A stretch of 64,000 nt of DNA from Promethearchaeota archaeon (GTDB taxonomy: Archaea > Asgardarchaeota > Lokiarchaeia > Sigyniarchaeales > SOKP01): assembly GCA_019057865.1 (NCBI GenBank), contig JAHLWP010000004.1, forward strand, positions 1 to 64,000, in the 5' to 3' direction. The notes below the pieces were generated by a model. It searched no databases and was not told the DNA's origin. It saw only the letters and a program-made list of their open reading frames with translations. Numbering within the stretch: the stretch's first letter is position 1; every line of letters starts with the position of its first letter. Both the position numbers and the translations under genes were made by a program. Positions 1-9,805 of this stretch are shown in pieces.

Positions 1-2
1 TT

Positions 3-122
3 ACGTCTTTTATTATAATATTTCTTATCTTGGGCGTGTTATTTCTTTATTTGTTGCTCGGTCTTTCGATTCTTTCGTTATTTAAACAAAAAAAACCAAG
101 AACAAATTTTTTTAGAGTTTAA
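3..122 (+). CDS. C-terminal tail of a membrane protein (partial, 5' end outside window)
   Basis: An open frame enters from the left edge and ends at TAA 120-122. It encodes about 39 residues: a strongly hydrophobic segment (FIIIFLILGVLFLYLLLGL) followed by a short basic tail (KQKKPR). This is the usual end of a protein whose last helix exits to the cytoplasm (positive-inside rule). It converges on the 1031-residue gene, with about 80 nt between the two stops. The family cannot be identified from this fragment. Confidence 0.5.
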   Translation, partial: TSFIIIFLILGVLFLYLLLGLSILSLFKQKKPRTNFFRV

Positions 123-204
123 GAACACTAGGAATTTTGATTTATTCTGAAAATTATTTCAAAATCTTTTTTTGAATATTTTTTAAAAGGTTATTTAAAA
201 AAAC

Positions 205-3200
205 TCAAAATTGAGAAGTGTATATTGCAAGATCTCCATACTCATATAATTTTTTCTTGTAGAAGGTTGATATTAAATCTCTATATAATTCTGAATTATT
301 TAGGTCAAGGATAAAATACTGAATATTATTTGTTTTTAAATGGTTAATTACTAATGGCAAGTTTAAAATACAATCTTCAATGTTATAAAATGGTTCCCAA
401 GAAAAATTAAAAGCATCAAGAGAAGTGTTCCAACCATAATCATTTAGTCCTGAGGCTAATTTCATATTTTCTACCTGACTTAAATTATTTAAGAACTTAA
501 ATTCTCCATAATCGGCCCCATTAATAGTTATTTTCCAATTATTTTGACTTAATCCCGTATAATTTCCATCTGTACATTCAAAATCAAATTTTAATTGATA
601 CCATGCATCATTTTCTATATCTAGAATTTTATTATAACTAGTTCCATTGTAATAACAAAAAGCATCAGAATTTATTGAAAATAAGATCCCTGTAGTATTT
701 TCAAAAGAAGAAAAATCTATCTCAAAAAGATTTGATTTGTTTGTAGTTCTTATAAAAAACTCAATAGATCCATATTCTTGAGCAGAATTGAATTTAATAT
801 CAACAGATACAGAACCATTATTATTTTGATCATTAAAATTTAAAATACTTTCATGACTATCTAATTCTTCTATAAAATCAACGCTGCAGTCCGAATCAAA
901 TTCATAAGTAATTTCCCAGCCATATTGACATCCATAATAAAAGTTATCACATGCTTCTTTGATTTCCAACTCAATAAAATATATAGGGAATGGTCCCATA
1001 TCAAGCAAATGATACATTTGATATCTATCAATCAATATTTTAGAATTACGGGGAATATTTTCTGTAACCCAACCGAACATTTGAGCTTCTTCATCTTCAA
1101 TGTTAAAATCTCGGTCATATAGACCACGATTATAAATACTCATTCCGGCAATCATTGTATTTGAAAATGATAAGAAGATTAACGCAGAAGTAAAAGTTAA
1201 ATAAGGAATTAATTTCTTAGTTTTATTTAAATTTTTTATAAGTCTTTTCGAATTAAAATTTTTTATTAATTTTATTATTCCTATTGAAGAAAAAATGGAT
1301 AGAGGAATTATTAAATAGTACCAATTTCGAGTATACCAATACATCATATTGAATGATTCATTAGAAGGTATCTCTGAAAGAGTATTAAATGGATATTGTA
1401 ACCATCTTCTAAATATTAAAATTGATGCTAAACCAATTGTAAAAAGACACCAAGATAACAAAACATAAAATAACTGTCTATTTTTTTTAAAACAAAAATA
1501 AGATAAATAGATTCCTAAAATACCAATTAATCCTATATTAGCAAATATGAGATCTAAGTAAAATGTAAAGAAATTTTTATTAATTATCAAAAAAGGGGTC
1601 ATTATTTTTACTACGATAATATGTAATATTTCAATTATCAAAAACTCAGAAAAAATGAATAAAATAATTTTAAAGATGAATTTTGAATTAATTTTAAATT
1701 TTAAATCTATTTTTTTATCTTTAGAAAAATTTTTAATATAAAATCTATAAATAAGAAAATTAAGGACGAAAAATCCAAGAAAAAATGTGTAAATAATTAT
1801 CGCATTGAAGAATAAAAACTTATGTTGAGTAAGCAGAGTTACTCCAAGAAATCTTGATAAAAACACAGAAGGAATCCAACTAAAAAAGAATCCTGATAAC
1901 ACATCAATAGATATAAATAATAAGATAAAAAATAATAAAAAATTCAAAAATAATTTTAAATCTTGGCTTTTTTTATTTGAAAATATACAATATATAAAAG
2001 TTAGAGATATTCCAGCAATAGCTGGAAGAAAATAGGTCATATAACTTTGTAATAAAAACAAAGCAGCAAAAAAAGTAATTATAAATCTCTCAGTTTTAAA
2101 AATTGGTTTAGTTTCTGATACATTTGAAGTTTTAGCTATGATAATAAATAAAGCTATTGATAAAAATAACGTAAAAAAGGCATAACTTCTAAAATTAAAA
2201 TAAAAAATTCCTGCTCCTAAAAATGTTGCTTCTATTTGCCCTATGGATAAATTAATTATATAAAATAAATTAGAAAATATTACAATGAAAATAGTAGATA
2301 ATACAACATAAATCTCTTTAAATTTATGTAATAGAGCCTTCATTAACAAATATATTGAAGTTATAAATAAATACAAAAAAGGAAATAATATTGCATTAAC
2401 ATTAAAATAGGGTATTCCGCATAATGTACTTAAACTAAATGAGATATACCCCCAATATGTTGTATACATACGAAATATATCCCAATGGGTAGTATCTGGA
2501 CGTCCAATATAATAGGCATACTCAATTCCTCTCCAATTGTCAATTGGCATAACATATTCAAAGGAAAAAAAGATCCCAATAGCAACAATAATAATCCCTA
2601 TTGCTATAAATATAATTAGAGATGTATATTTTGATATTTTTATCTCTATTGTATTTAATTTTATTTCCTTATTATCTCGGAGTTTCTGAATCAAGAAATC
2701 AAAAACAAATAAAAGTACAATTGTTATAAATAAAACAATTGCAAAAAATGCTCTAAGCAATCCAAATCGATCGAGAATAAAAGTATAACATCCTAAAAAT
2801 GTAAAGGACAAAAGAGGATAAATAGTTATCTTAAGTAAAAAAGGTTCCACATGGAATTTCTCATGGAGTGTACTATTTGGAAGTAATATTTTAAAAATGC
2901 ATGCCCCTGGTAGGAATGCGCCTCCAATAAGGAAAATGATAGCTCTAAAGTGATTGAAAAATCCAATATGTTCCCAATTTATCATTGCATCAGAAAAAGA
3001 GATTGGAGGGATAAAAAAAGTAATTACCATAAGGCTCATTAAAATAATTTTGATAGAATTTTCGTTTAAAATTTTGAAATTAAATAACGTTTCATTACTC
3101 TCATTACCATGACTTAAATTAATGAAAAAGTAAAAAATCCCGATGATAATTATAGCAAAACCTATTAATGATACAATTGGGAGTTCATAATTATTAGGAA

Positions 3201-3300
3201 TAATATATAAATTTACTAAAAAAAGAAAATAGGCAATTATAAAACTAGCAACAAAAGCAACTACAATAAAATTCCTAAAAATATTTATTTTGTTTCTCAA
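205..3300 (-). CDS. Large polytopic membrane protein, GT-C-like, with a C-terminal exterior domain carrying a LamG-like insert
   Basis: The 1031-residue product has many hydrophobic helices over residues 1 to about 715, then a soluble C-terminal part. A long loop after an early helix contains acidic and aromatic residues (MPIDNWRGIEYAYYIG), as in the first exterior loop of GT-C glycosyltransferases. The soluble part begins with a short alpha/beta stretch (WVTENIPRNSKILID) that seems to resume near the C-terminus (LKTNNIQYFILDL). Between them, residues about 800-968 are rich in beta-strand, Asn, Ser and Gly, resembling a LamG/concanavalin-like sandwich. A membrane sugar transferase or surface protein is likely. 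Neither the GT-C assignment nor the insert was verified by profile search. Confidence 0.6.
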   Translation of the reverse strand: MRNKINIFRNFIVVAFVASFIIAYFLFLVNLYIIPNNYELPIVSLIGFAIIIIGIFYFFINLSHGNESNETLFNFKILNENSIKIILMSLMVITFFIPPISFSDAMINWEHIGFFNHFRAIIFLIGGAFLPGACIFKILLPNSTLHEKFHVEPFLLKITIYPLLSFTFLGCYTFILDRFGLLRAFFAIVLFITIVLLFVFDFLIQKLRDNKEIKLNTIEIKISKYTSLIIFIAIGIIIVAIGIFFSFEYVMPIDNWRGIEYAYYIGRPDTTHWDIFRMYTTYWGYISFSLSTLCGIPYFNVNAILFPFLYLFITSIYLLMKALLHKFKEIYVVLSTIFIVIFSNLFYIINLSIGQIEATFLGAGIFYFNFRSYAFFTLFLSIALFIIIAKTSNVSETKPIFKTERFIITFFAALFLLQSYMTYFLPAIAGISLTFIYCIFSNKKSQDLKLFLNFLLFFILLFISIDVLSGFFFSWIPSVFLSRFLGVTLLTQHKFLFFNAIIIYTFFLGFFVLNFLIYRFYIKNFSKDKKIDLKFKINSKFIFKIILFIFSEFLIIEILHIIVVKIMTPFLIINKNFFTFYLDLIFANIGLIGILGIYLSYFCFKKNRQLFYVLLSWCLFTIGLASILIFRRWLQYPFNTLSEIPSNESFNMMYWYTRNWYYLIIPLSIFSSIGIIKLIKNFNSKRLIKNLNKTKKLIPYLTFTSALIFLSFSNTMIAGMSIYNRGLYDRDFNIEDEEAQMFGWVTENIPRNSKILIDRYQMYHLLDMGPFPIYFIELEIKEACDNFYYGCQYGWEITYEFDSDCSVDFIEELDSHESILNFNDQNNNGSVSVDIKFNSAQEYGSIEFFIRTTNKSNLFEIDFSSFENTTGILFSINSDAFCYYNGTSYNKILDIENDAWYQLKFDFECTDGNYTGLSQNNWKITINGADYGEFKFLNNLSQVENMKLASGLNDYGWNTSLDAFNFSWEPFYNIEDCILNLPLVINHLKTNNIQYFILDLNNSELYRDLISTFYKKKLYEYGDLAIYTSQF

Positions 3301-3684
3301 ACCTATTTACTATTAAAATTTGATTAAAAATTGTTAAGATTTAATTAATTTTTCTTCATAAATGTTTCTTTTACAAGAAGAAGAACCATTAAAAGTCAAT
3401 CGATTATGTTGAAAAAAGGTCATATAAAATTTAATAAAAAAAAAGAGTTATTTCATTTGATAAATTAAACATTGTTCAGATTTTAAAAATAACATAATCA
3501 TCGAAATAGAGGTTTGTTCAAACCCAGCTTGTTTCAATTTAATGCCCAAATTAAGGATGGGTTTTTGAAATAAATGATTTAGTAGGTTTTTTAAAATTTA
3601 TATTCACATATATAAGTATTTAGGTGAATTCATTAAGTTTTTTAATTTGAATTTCTTATAATATACAATTACATATTCATTTAG
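3301..3684. other. Intergenic region upstream of ileS with two inverted repeats
   Basis: This 384-nt gap separates the divergent membrane-protein gene and ileS. It is AT-rich and has no convincing ORF. It contains a short perfect hairpin and a longer imperfect one, listed separately, about 115-175 nt before the ileS start. AT-only stretches such as TTATAATATAC near 3655-3668 could be TATA elements for ileS. No tRNA cloverleaf could be built around the GTTCAAAC motif. Confidence 0.5.
3511..3570. repeat. Two adjacent inverted repeats in the ileS upstream region
   Basis: GGTTTG-TT-CAAACC at 3511-3524 is a perfect 6-bp inverted repeat with a 2-nt centre. At 3532-3570, TTTCAA (3532-3537) pairs with TTGAAA (3565-3570), and inside it CCCA (3545-3548) pairs with TGGG (3558-3561). 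These could form a hairpin in a long ileS leader or mark a protein-binding site. The function is unknown. Confidence 0.4.
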
Positions 3685-6600
3685 ATGATTTTCGTGGAAA
3701 TATTAGATAAGAAATTAGATTTACTGAAGTTAGAAGAAAATATACTTGACTTTTGGGAGAAAGAAAATATATACTCCGAAATAAGGAAGAAAGAAGAAGG
3801 AAAGGAAGTCTGGAGATTTATTGATGGTCCTCCATACACTACAGGTTTGATTCATATAGGTAATGCATGGAATAAGATTTTAAAAGACTTTTTAATTAAA
3901 TACAAGAGGATGCGAGGGTATAAGGTTACAGATACACCTGGATATGATACTCATGGATTACCAATTGAAGTTCAGATGGAAAAAGAATTAGGAATTAAAA
4001 ATAAACAAGAAATTCTTGATTATGGTGTAGATAAATTTATAGAAAGTTGTAAGGAATATGCAAAAAAGAACCTTAAATTAATGAATGAGCAATTTAAACG
4101 TTTAGGATGTTATTTTTGGGATTGGGATAATCCATACATAACATTTAGAAATAGTTATATTGAGGGAATCTGGTGGACATTAAAGAAAGCTTGGGAAAAA
4201 GATTTATTATATCAGTTTTATAGACCTTTAAATTGCTGCCCGAGATGTGCAACGGCTCTTGCAAAACATGAACACGAGTACAAGAATATTGAAGATACTA
4301 GTTTGTTTCTGAAGATAAAATCTGTTGATATGGAGAATACATATTTTATTATTTGGACAACGACTCCTTGGACCTTGGTAGCTAATGAGGCTATTATGGC
4401 AAATCCATTTGCCGATTATGCTAAGGTGCATGTTGAAGATCTTGATGAATATTGGATTCTTTCAAAAGTATCAATAACTCATCTGATTTCGGGAGAATTA
4501 GGATATAAATATAAGATTGTAGAAGATTATAAAGGTGAGGACCTCGAAGGAATGAAATATACTCATCCATTATTAGAAGAAGTACCATATCAAAAAGAAT
4601 TAGCAAAACAAAGTGATACAGTTCATTCGATTATATTATCTGAAGAATATGTTTCAGCCTCCGAAGGTGTTGGTTTAGTTCACTCTGCACCTGGACATGG
4701 TCCTGAAGATTTTGAAGTTGGTGTTGCGAATAATATTCCTGTTTTTACTCCAGTAAACATAAGAGGCGTATACACAAAAGAAGCAGGAAAATTTGCTGGG
4801 AAGTTTGTTTTTGATACAAATGAAGAAATTTTAGAATTATTGAAAGAAAAAGGAACGTTAATACTAACTAATGAACTAGAACACGAATATGCTCACTGTT
4901 GGCGTTGTGATTCGAAATTGGTATATAGGGCAACCAATCAATGGTTTTTTAAGACAGAAAGCCTTGTACCTGAGCTGCTTGAAAAAAATAATGAAATTTA
5001 CTGGGTTCCAGATTGGGCAGGTAATAGATGGTTTAAAAGTTGGTTATCTAGCTTAAAAGATTGGTGTATATCAAGACAACGTTTTTGGGGGATTCCTTTA
5101 AGTGTATGGATATGTGATAATGAAGAATGCAACGATTTAACAGTAATAGGTTCAGCGAAAGAATTAAAAGAATTAGCGGGAGAATGTCCAGACGATCTGC
5201 ATCGTCCATGGATTGATAAAGTTACTTGGAAATGTAAAAAATGCAATAATGGAATAAAAAAGAGAATTCCTGACATTTTAGATGTTTGGTTAGATTCAGG
5301 TTCAGTAATGTGGGCTGCCCATGAAGTTTATGATGGACATAGTCATTTTGATACTTGGATTCCTGCAGATTTTATAATTGAAGGTAAAGATCAGATAAGA
5401 GGATGGTTTAATACTTTATTATGTAGCGCAATGGTTTCATCTAGACGCAAAAATTACAATTCTTGCTATATGCATGGCTGGACCTTAAGAGAAAAATTAA
5501 AAATGAGTAAATCAAAAGGAACTCAAATTTATCCCGAACATCTTATTGAGGGTACTTTAGAGGGACTTAAAAAAAATAAATCTTATTCAAATATAAAAGG
5601 AATTGAAACTTTTCGCTTTTATTCAATAGGAGTAACACAGCCAGGTAGAGATTTCAATTTTGTAGTGAAAGAGTATGCTGATACTTATAAAATTATAAAT
5701 ACAATCTGGAATGTTTTTGTATACGCTAATGAAAAATATAATTTAGCTGGATTTGATCCATCTAAGGTAAAACTGGATGAAAAATCTCTTAGTAAATTAG
5801 ATAAATGGATACTTTCAAGATTACATTCCACGATTAAAAAAATTACTGAATTAGCGGATAATTATAAGTTACCGTGGATTACGGGTGAGATAAGAGACTT
5901 AATTGTAAATGATATAAGTAGATGGTATATAATGCTAAATCGGGAAAAACTTGATATATATTCTGAAGATCCTAATAAACTTTTGATAATGGCTGTTCTT
6001 TATCGTGTTTTATATAATGTTTTACTGTTATTAGCACCGGTTAATCCGATGATAAGTGAAGATATATTTCTTAAAATGTATAAACCACACTTAAAATCAA
6101 TTGGCTTAGAAGATACAAAAAGTATTCATTTACAAGATTGGCCTGAATATAATGAGAAAAAAATAGATTTAAAATTAGAGGAACAAATGCATTTTACGCG
6201 GGAATTAATAGAAATTGTCAGGGCGATAAAGGATGAAAATAGAATAAGATTAAGATGGCCAAATAAAAGAATAATAATCGAACCTAACGACGACATGCCA
6301 AAAATAGAATTTCCAGAGATAATTAAAAAAGTTGGAAATGTTAAAGAATTAGAAATAGTGAAATCTGTTAAACAATCAGATAATTTAATTAAAGCTGAAT
6401 CAAAATTCTGTAATGTTTATTTAGATGTTTCAATTGATGATGAAATATTATCTGAACGAATAATCAATGATTTATTAAGAAATATTCAATTCTCTCGGAA
6501 AAAAAATAATTTTAAAGTAGGAGAAGAAATAACATTAACAATTGGTACTAAAACTGAATACTTAAAGAAATATCTTGAAAAGAATAAAGAATTAATATCA

Positions 6601-6834
6601 TATAAAGTAAGTGCAAAAGAGCTTGAAATACTTTTGGATGATTTAACACAAGAGAATGGCAAAGTATTCGCAAAACTAAATATATGTCCTAATAAAGAAT
6701 GCTCTGCTTCATTGAAAGATAATATAATCTCTAAACTAAAGAAAAAAGTTGCATTAAATTGTCCATATTGTAATTCTGCTATCAAAGAAGATACCATTAA
6801 TTCAATAACATTTAATTTAAAAAAAATATTGTAA
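3685..6834 (+). CDS. ileS: Isoleucyl-tRNA synthetase
   Basis: Class I synthetase that charges tRNA-Ile in the cytosol. The 1049-residue length is typical of archaeal and eukaryotic-like IleRS. The HIGH-type motif is seen as GLIHIGNAWNK near residue 57 and the KMSKS motif as LKMSKSKGTQ near residue 607. The editing region contains GVGLVHSAPGHGPEDF and the usual WTTTPWTL. Zinc-type cysteine pairs lie at CCPRC, CWRC and CDNEEC...CKKC. An extra pair near the C-terminus (CPNKEC and CPYC, residues about 1002-1029) forms a terminal zinc ribbon. The gene is alone on this strand after a 384-nt gap. Assignment is secure. Confidence 0.97.
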   Translation: MIFVEILDKKLDLLKLEENILDFWEKENIYSEIRKKEEGKEVWRFIDGPPYTTGLIHIGNAWNKILKDFLIKYKRMRGYKVTDTPGYDTHGLPIEVQMEKELGIKNKQEILDYGVDKFIESCKEYAKKNLKLMNEQFKRLGCYFWDWDNPYITFRNSYIEGIWWTLKKAWEKDLLYQFYRPLNCCPRCATALAKHEHEYKNIEDTSLFLKIKSVDMENTYFIIWTTTPWTLVANEAIMANPFADYAKVHVEDLDEYWILSKVSITHLISGELGYKYKIVEDYKGEDLEGMKYTHPLLEEVPYQKELAKQSDTVHSIILSEEYVSASEGVGLVHSAPGHGPEDFEVGVANNIPVFTPVNIRGVYTKEAGKFAGKFVFDTNEEILELLKEKGTLILTNELEHEYAHCWRCDSKLVYRATNQWFFKTESLVPELLEKNNEIYWVPDWAGNRWFKSWLSSLKDWCISRQRFWGIPLSVWICDNEECNDLTVIGSAKELKELAGECPDDLHRPWIDKVTWKCKKCNNGIKKRIPDILDVWLDSGSVMWAAHEVYDGHSHFDTWIPADFIIEGKDQIRGWFNTLLCSAMVSSRRKNYNSCYMHGWTLREKLKMSKSKGTQIYPEHLIEGTLEGLKKNKSYSNIKGIETFRFYSIGVTQPGRDFNFVVKEYADTYKIINTIWNVFVYANEKYNLAGFDPSKVKLDEKSLSKLDKWILSRLHSTIKKITELADNYKLPWITGEIRDLIVNDISRWYIMLNREKLDIYSEDPNKLLIMAVLYRVLYNVLLLLAPVNPMISEDIFLKMYKPHLKSIGLEDTKSIHLQDWPEYNEKKIDLKLEEQMHFTRELIEIVRAIKDENRIRLRWPNKRIIIEPNDDMPKIEFPEIIKKVGNVKELEIVKSVKQSDNLIKAESKFCNVYLDVSIDDEILSERIINDLLRNIQFSRKKNNFKVGEEITLTIGTKTEYLKKYLEKNKELISYKVSAKELEILLDDLTQENGKVFAKLNICPNKECSASLKDNIISKLKKKVALNCPYCNSAIKEDTINSITFNLKKIL

Positions 6835-7033
6835 AATCTTTAATTTCTCTATACCAGTTTTAAAGAATGATTTTCTTTCTGATAGTGAATTAGAAAAAAA
6901 CACATCATAATATTTTTTTTGCAAGTCCTACTTTTTCTAAGCACTTTAATTTCTTAATAAATTTATAGGTAGAATGAATTTTATTCGAATTTTTATGATA
7001 AGTTTTAAATAAAAAGTTGATAAGTTTTATATT

Positions 7034-8593
7034 ATGTCTAGCAAATCTAAATTAATAGTTGGATTAGTTTTGTTAGCTGTTGGTGCTGGTTTAGTACCGA
7101 CCGGATTTTTTATAAACCAATATTTAGTCGATCAAGTATATGAAGGTGTACCTGAAGCACTTTTAAAAATTAAAGACGATGCGACTGAAAGTTTAGAAGA
7201 ACAAATACCAGGATTAGCTACTCCTGATGTTTTAAATAGTCTAAAGGACGAGGCAGTAGCTCAATTGCCTTTAATAATCAATGGGTCAGGAGCGGCTAGA
7301 GTAATTAACCAAACAATAGATGGGGTTGCTTTTTTCATTGGTTTAACCGCTGCTAAAGATCAATTTTTTAATAGTCCAACCTTTCAAGCAGATTATGGTA
7401 CCCCCCAAGGTGTATCAGATTATTATGATACTCTATTAGCTTTTGATTTAAATATTACTAATCTTGGTTATACAACAAATGCTCAAGATTATTTACTATA
7501 CGGGAATGGATCTTTACCAGGATTAATAACCGATCTCGAGTTAGGAACAGGCGTTTTAGGATATATGGAACTTTACCTTAATGCGTCATTAGGTGATATG
7601 CTATTAAATTCTACAATGCAATTTTATTATAATGCCACATGGAGTCAACTAGAAGCTCTCGCGGGATATATTAATAACTATTTATGGGAAGTTGTAGTTA
7701 AGGCTTCATATTCGGGATACGGATTTACAATTGAGGAGTTTGCTGAGATGATATTTTATGCTCAATGGGCAAATGGTTCACAATTTGTGGATCCAATTGA
7801 TTTGAGTCTTTTCAAGTCTGGGGTACCACCCGGTACCACTGGTTTGGAAGCGGGTATTCCAATACCAACTAACCTTACAGTGTCTACTTGTATGAATCTC
7901 TGGGATGGTTCAAATCCCTTATCATTTGTTAATGATTTAGGAATAATGGCATGGTTTAATGCCTCATATCAAACTATGATAGAGATGGCTTTCAGTATTA
8001 GTACTCCTCAATATCTTCTGGTTCTTGGTTGGTTAGGCAATTTTGTTACAACTCTTACACCAATATTAATTTTAGCTGAAACAGGATATACAATACCAAT
8101 GCTTGCACTATTTGCTTTCTATGAACAATGGGCAAATGGTACTGTCTTTGGTGAATCTATTTTACCAGAGGGATTTTTAAGCAGGAGGGATCCTCCTATT
8201 TATGGGCCACCCTATTGTGAAGTAGGATTAACAGAAGGAGCAACAGGTTTAACCCTTACACAAACTATGGCACTCTGGGATGAGGCAAGTGATTATTCAC
8301 TTGTTACTGTTAGGGGAATTAATAAATGGTATAGCGCAAAACCCTTTAATAGTACTGCTTATGTAGCTTTAAAATTATATAATGGTGTACTCACTGATGT
8401 TCAAATGGAACAAATTCTTGATTGGCTACCAAAGTTTAGAGATGATATTGTCAATAAACTGGCAAAAGATGATAAAGATTTACCGATGGAACCATATGAT
8501 CTTGGTATGGCTATACTTATTGGTTTAGGAGTCGGTGGTGTAGCATTAGCAGCGGTAGGTATAATATTTTTAATATTATCCAGAAGATTTTAA
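7034..8593 (+). CDS. Double-anchored surface protein with internal duplication (CD36-like topology)
   Basis: The 519-residue product has one hydrophobic helix at residues about 7-28 and another at about 493-515. They flank a large ectodomain with about a dozen N-x-S/T sequons. This resembles the layout of the CD36 scavenger-receptor family, but I cannot demonstrate homology by eye. The ectodomain has two related segments of about 75-80 residues. Each starts with QWANG (residues 244 and 365) and continues through TGL, an LWD motif and a final W-aromatic turn. The gene has its own 199-nt upstream region and is followed by a T-rich tract. It is probably a glycosylated, membrane-tethered surface protein whose ligand is unknown. 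Confidence 0.6.
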   Translation: MSSKSKLIVGLVLLAVGAGLVPTGFFINQYLVDQVYEGVPEALLKIKDDATESLEEQIPGLATPDVLNSLKDEAVAQLPLIINGSGAARVINQTIDGVAFFIGLTAAKDQFFNSPTFQADYGTPQGVSDYYDTLLAFDLNITNLGYTTNAQDYLLYGNGSLPGLITDLELGTGVLGYMELYLNASLGDMLLNSTMQFYYNATWSQLEALAGYINNYLWEVVVKASYSGYGFTIEEFAEMIFYAQWANGSQFVDPIDLSLFKSGVPPGTTGLEAGIPIPTNLTVSTCMNLWDGSNPLSFVNDLGIMAWFNASYQTMIEMAFSISTPQYLLVLGWLGNFVTTLTPILILAETGYTIPMLALFAFYEQWANGTVFGESILPEGFLSRRDPPIYGPPYCEVGLTEGATGLTLTQTMALWDEASDYSLVTVRGINKWYSAKPFNSTAYVALKLYNGVLTDVQMEQILDWLPKFRDDIVNKLAKDDKDLPMEPYDLGMAILIGLGVGGVALAAVGIIFLILSRRF

Positions 8594-8621
8594 AGCAGGT
8601 AAAAAGTATAATCCTAATTAA

Positions 8622-8634
8622 AAACTTTTTTTAT
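8622..8634 (+). terminator. T-rich tract after the double-anchored protein gene
   Basis: A run of seven T residues (CTTTTTTTATT) begins about 30 nt after the stop at 8593. Archaeal RNA polymerase terminates at oligo-T without needing a hairpin. The position fits, but no transcript data are available. Confidence 0.35.
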
Positions 8635-8749
8635 TCTATATTATTCGTTGAATCTAATTCTATTTTGTTATTAAGAGAGATATATTGAATAAGTATAGTT
8701 AAATAGGATTTAAAGCAAATATTAAGAATTTATTTTAGCTAAAGAACTA

Positions 8750-9805
8750 TCAATTAAAGTTACTTCCACTTTCTTTTTTATAATATTCGCACCAATAGTT
8801 AAACATATCTTTCAGAGTGTTTTCTAAAGATACTGTTATTTCCCAACCTAATTCCTCTTTTATTTTTGAATTATCTCCAAAAATGACATCTTCATCAAAT
8901 TTCCTCAATTTATTTGAGACATTTTCAATTACTTTAATTTTCTTACTTGAAAGATTTAATACCTTATCTAAAATCTCACGAATCTGAATTTTCCTATTTG
9001 AACAAACATTATATGTTTCTCCCGGCTTTCCTTTTGTAGCAGCTAACCATATTGCCTTCATTGAATCTTTTATATCTGTAAAGTCCCGATAGGAACTTAG
9101 ATTTCCTACTTCAATTACCGGTTCTATTAATCCTAATTCAATTTTAGCAACCTTACTTACAAAATCAGCACATGCATCACCTACTTTTCTAGGACCTGTT
9201 TGATTAAAGAATCTTAAGTTAATTATTTCTATTCCAAAATTTAAATAATATTGTCGAGCAAGGAGTTCGGTGGCTATTTTACTAATTCCGTAAGGATGAA
9301 TTGCTAATAATGGATCAGTTTCTTTTAAAGGGCGATTTAATTTAGTTGTTGTACCAAATTCGGCACTAGTACAAGCAACTATAATTCTAGTCTTAATTTT
9401 AAATTTTTTAATAGGTTCAAAAATATTTAAAGTTCCAATAACATTGATTTCTATGGTATTTACAGGATTTTCCCATGAGGGTATGACTAAAGGCTGTGCC
9501 GCAAAGTGAAAAATATATTTTGGTTTAACATCTTTAATTATTTTTTCTAATAAAATTGAGTTTTTTATATCACATTCTATAATTTTTAATTGTTCATTTT
9601 CAGTTGGAATTTCAATATTTTCTCCAAAAATTTTTAGTTTTTCTTTCCTTGAGAAAAATATCTTTCCATTAGTATAATGAGCTAAATTTCTATAAGTTTG
9701 ATCAGGTCTATCTAAAGCATAAATTTCAAAATTTTTCTGTATACAAAAATCTATTAGATGAGACCCTAAAAAACCATTTGCTCCTGTTACAATTATTTTG
9801 TCCAT
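8750..9805 (-). CDS. NAD(P)-dependent nucleotide-sugar 4,6-dehydratase/epimerase, GMD-like
   Basis: Extended short-chain dehydrogenase with an N-terminal Rossmann motif (TGANGFLGSH) and the catalytic YGISK motif near residue 175. FFNQTGPRK and SSYRDFTDIKD match the GDP-mannose 4,6-dehydratase group. An open frame reaches TTG at 9817, but ATG 9805 places the start (MDKIIVTGANG) right before the Rossmann strand, as in the family. The gene diverges from the heptose operon across 228 nt. Known GDP-heptose 4,6-dehydratases, such as the Campylobacter and Yersinia enzymes, are GMD relatives. GDP-heptose is therefore a plausible substrate, but GDP-mannose cannot be excluded. Confidence 0.8.
   Translation of the reverse strand: MDKIIVTGANGFLGSHLIDFCIQKNFEIYALDRPDQTYRNLAHYTNGKIFFSRKEKLKIFGENIEIPTENEQLKIIECDIKNSILLEKIIKDVKPKYIFHFAAQPLVIPSWENPVNTIEINVIGTLNIFEPIKKFKIKTRIIVACTSAEFGTTTKLNRPLKETDPLLAIHPYGISKIATELLARQYYLNFGIEIINLRFFNQTGPRKVGDACADFVSKVAKIELGLIEPVIEVGNLSSYRDFTDIKDSMKAIWLAATKGKPGETYNVCSNRKIQIREILDKVLNLSSKKIKVIENVSNKLRKFDEDVIFGDNSKIKEELGWEITVSLENTLKDMFNYWCEYYKKESGSNFN

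Noticed and set aside
3505..3530. GTTCAAAC resembling a tRNA T-loop
   Set aside because: The flanking bases form a simple palindrome (GGTTTG-TT-CAAACC). No acceptor, D or anticodon stems could be placed around it.
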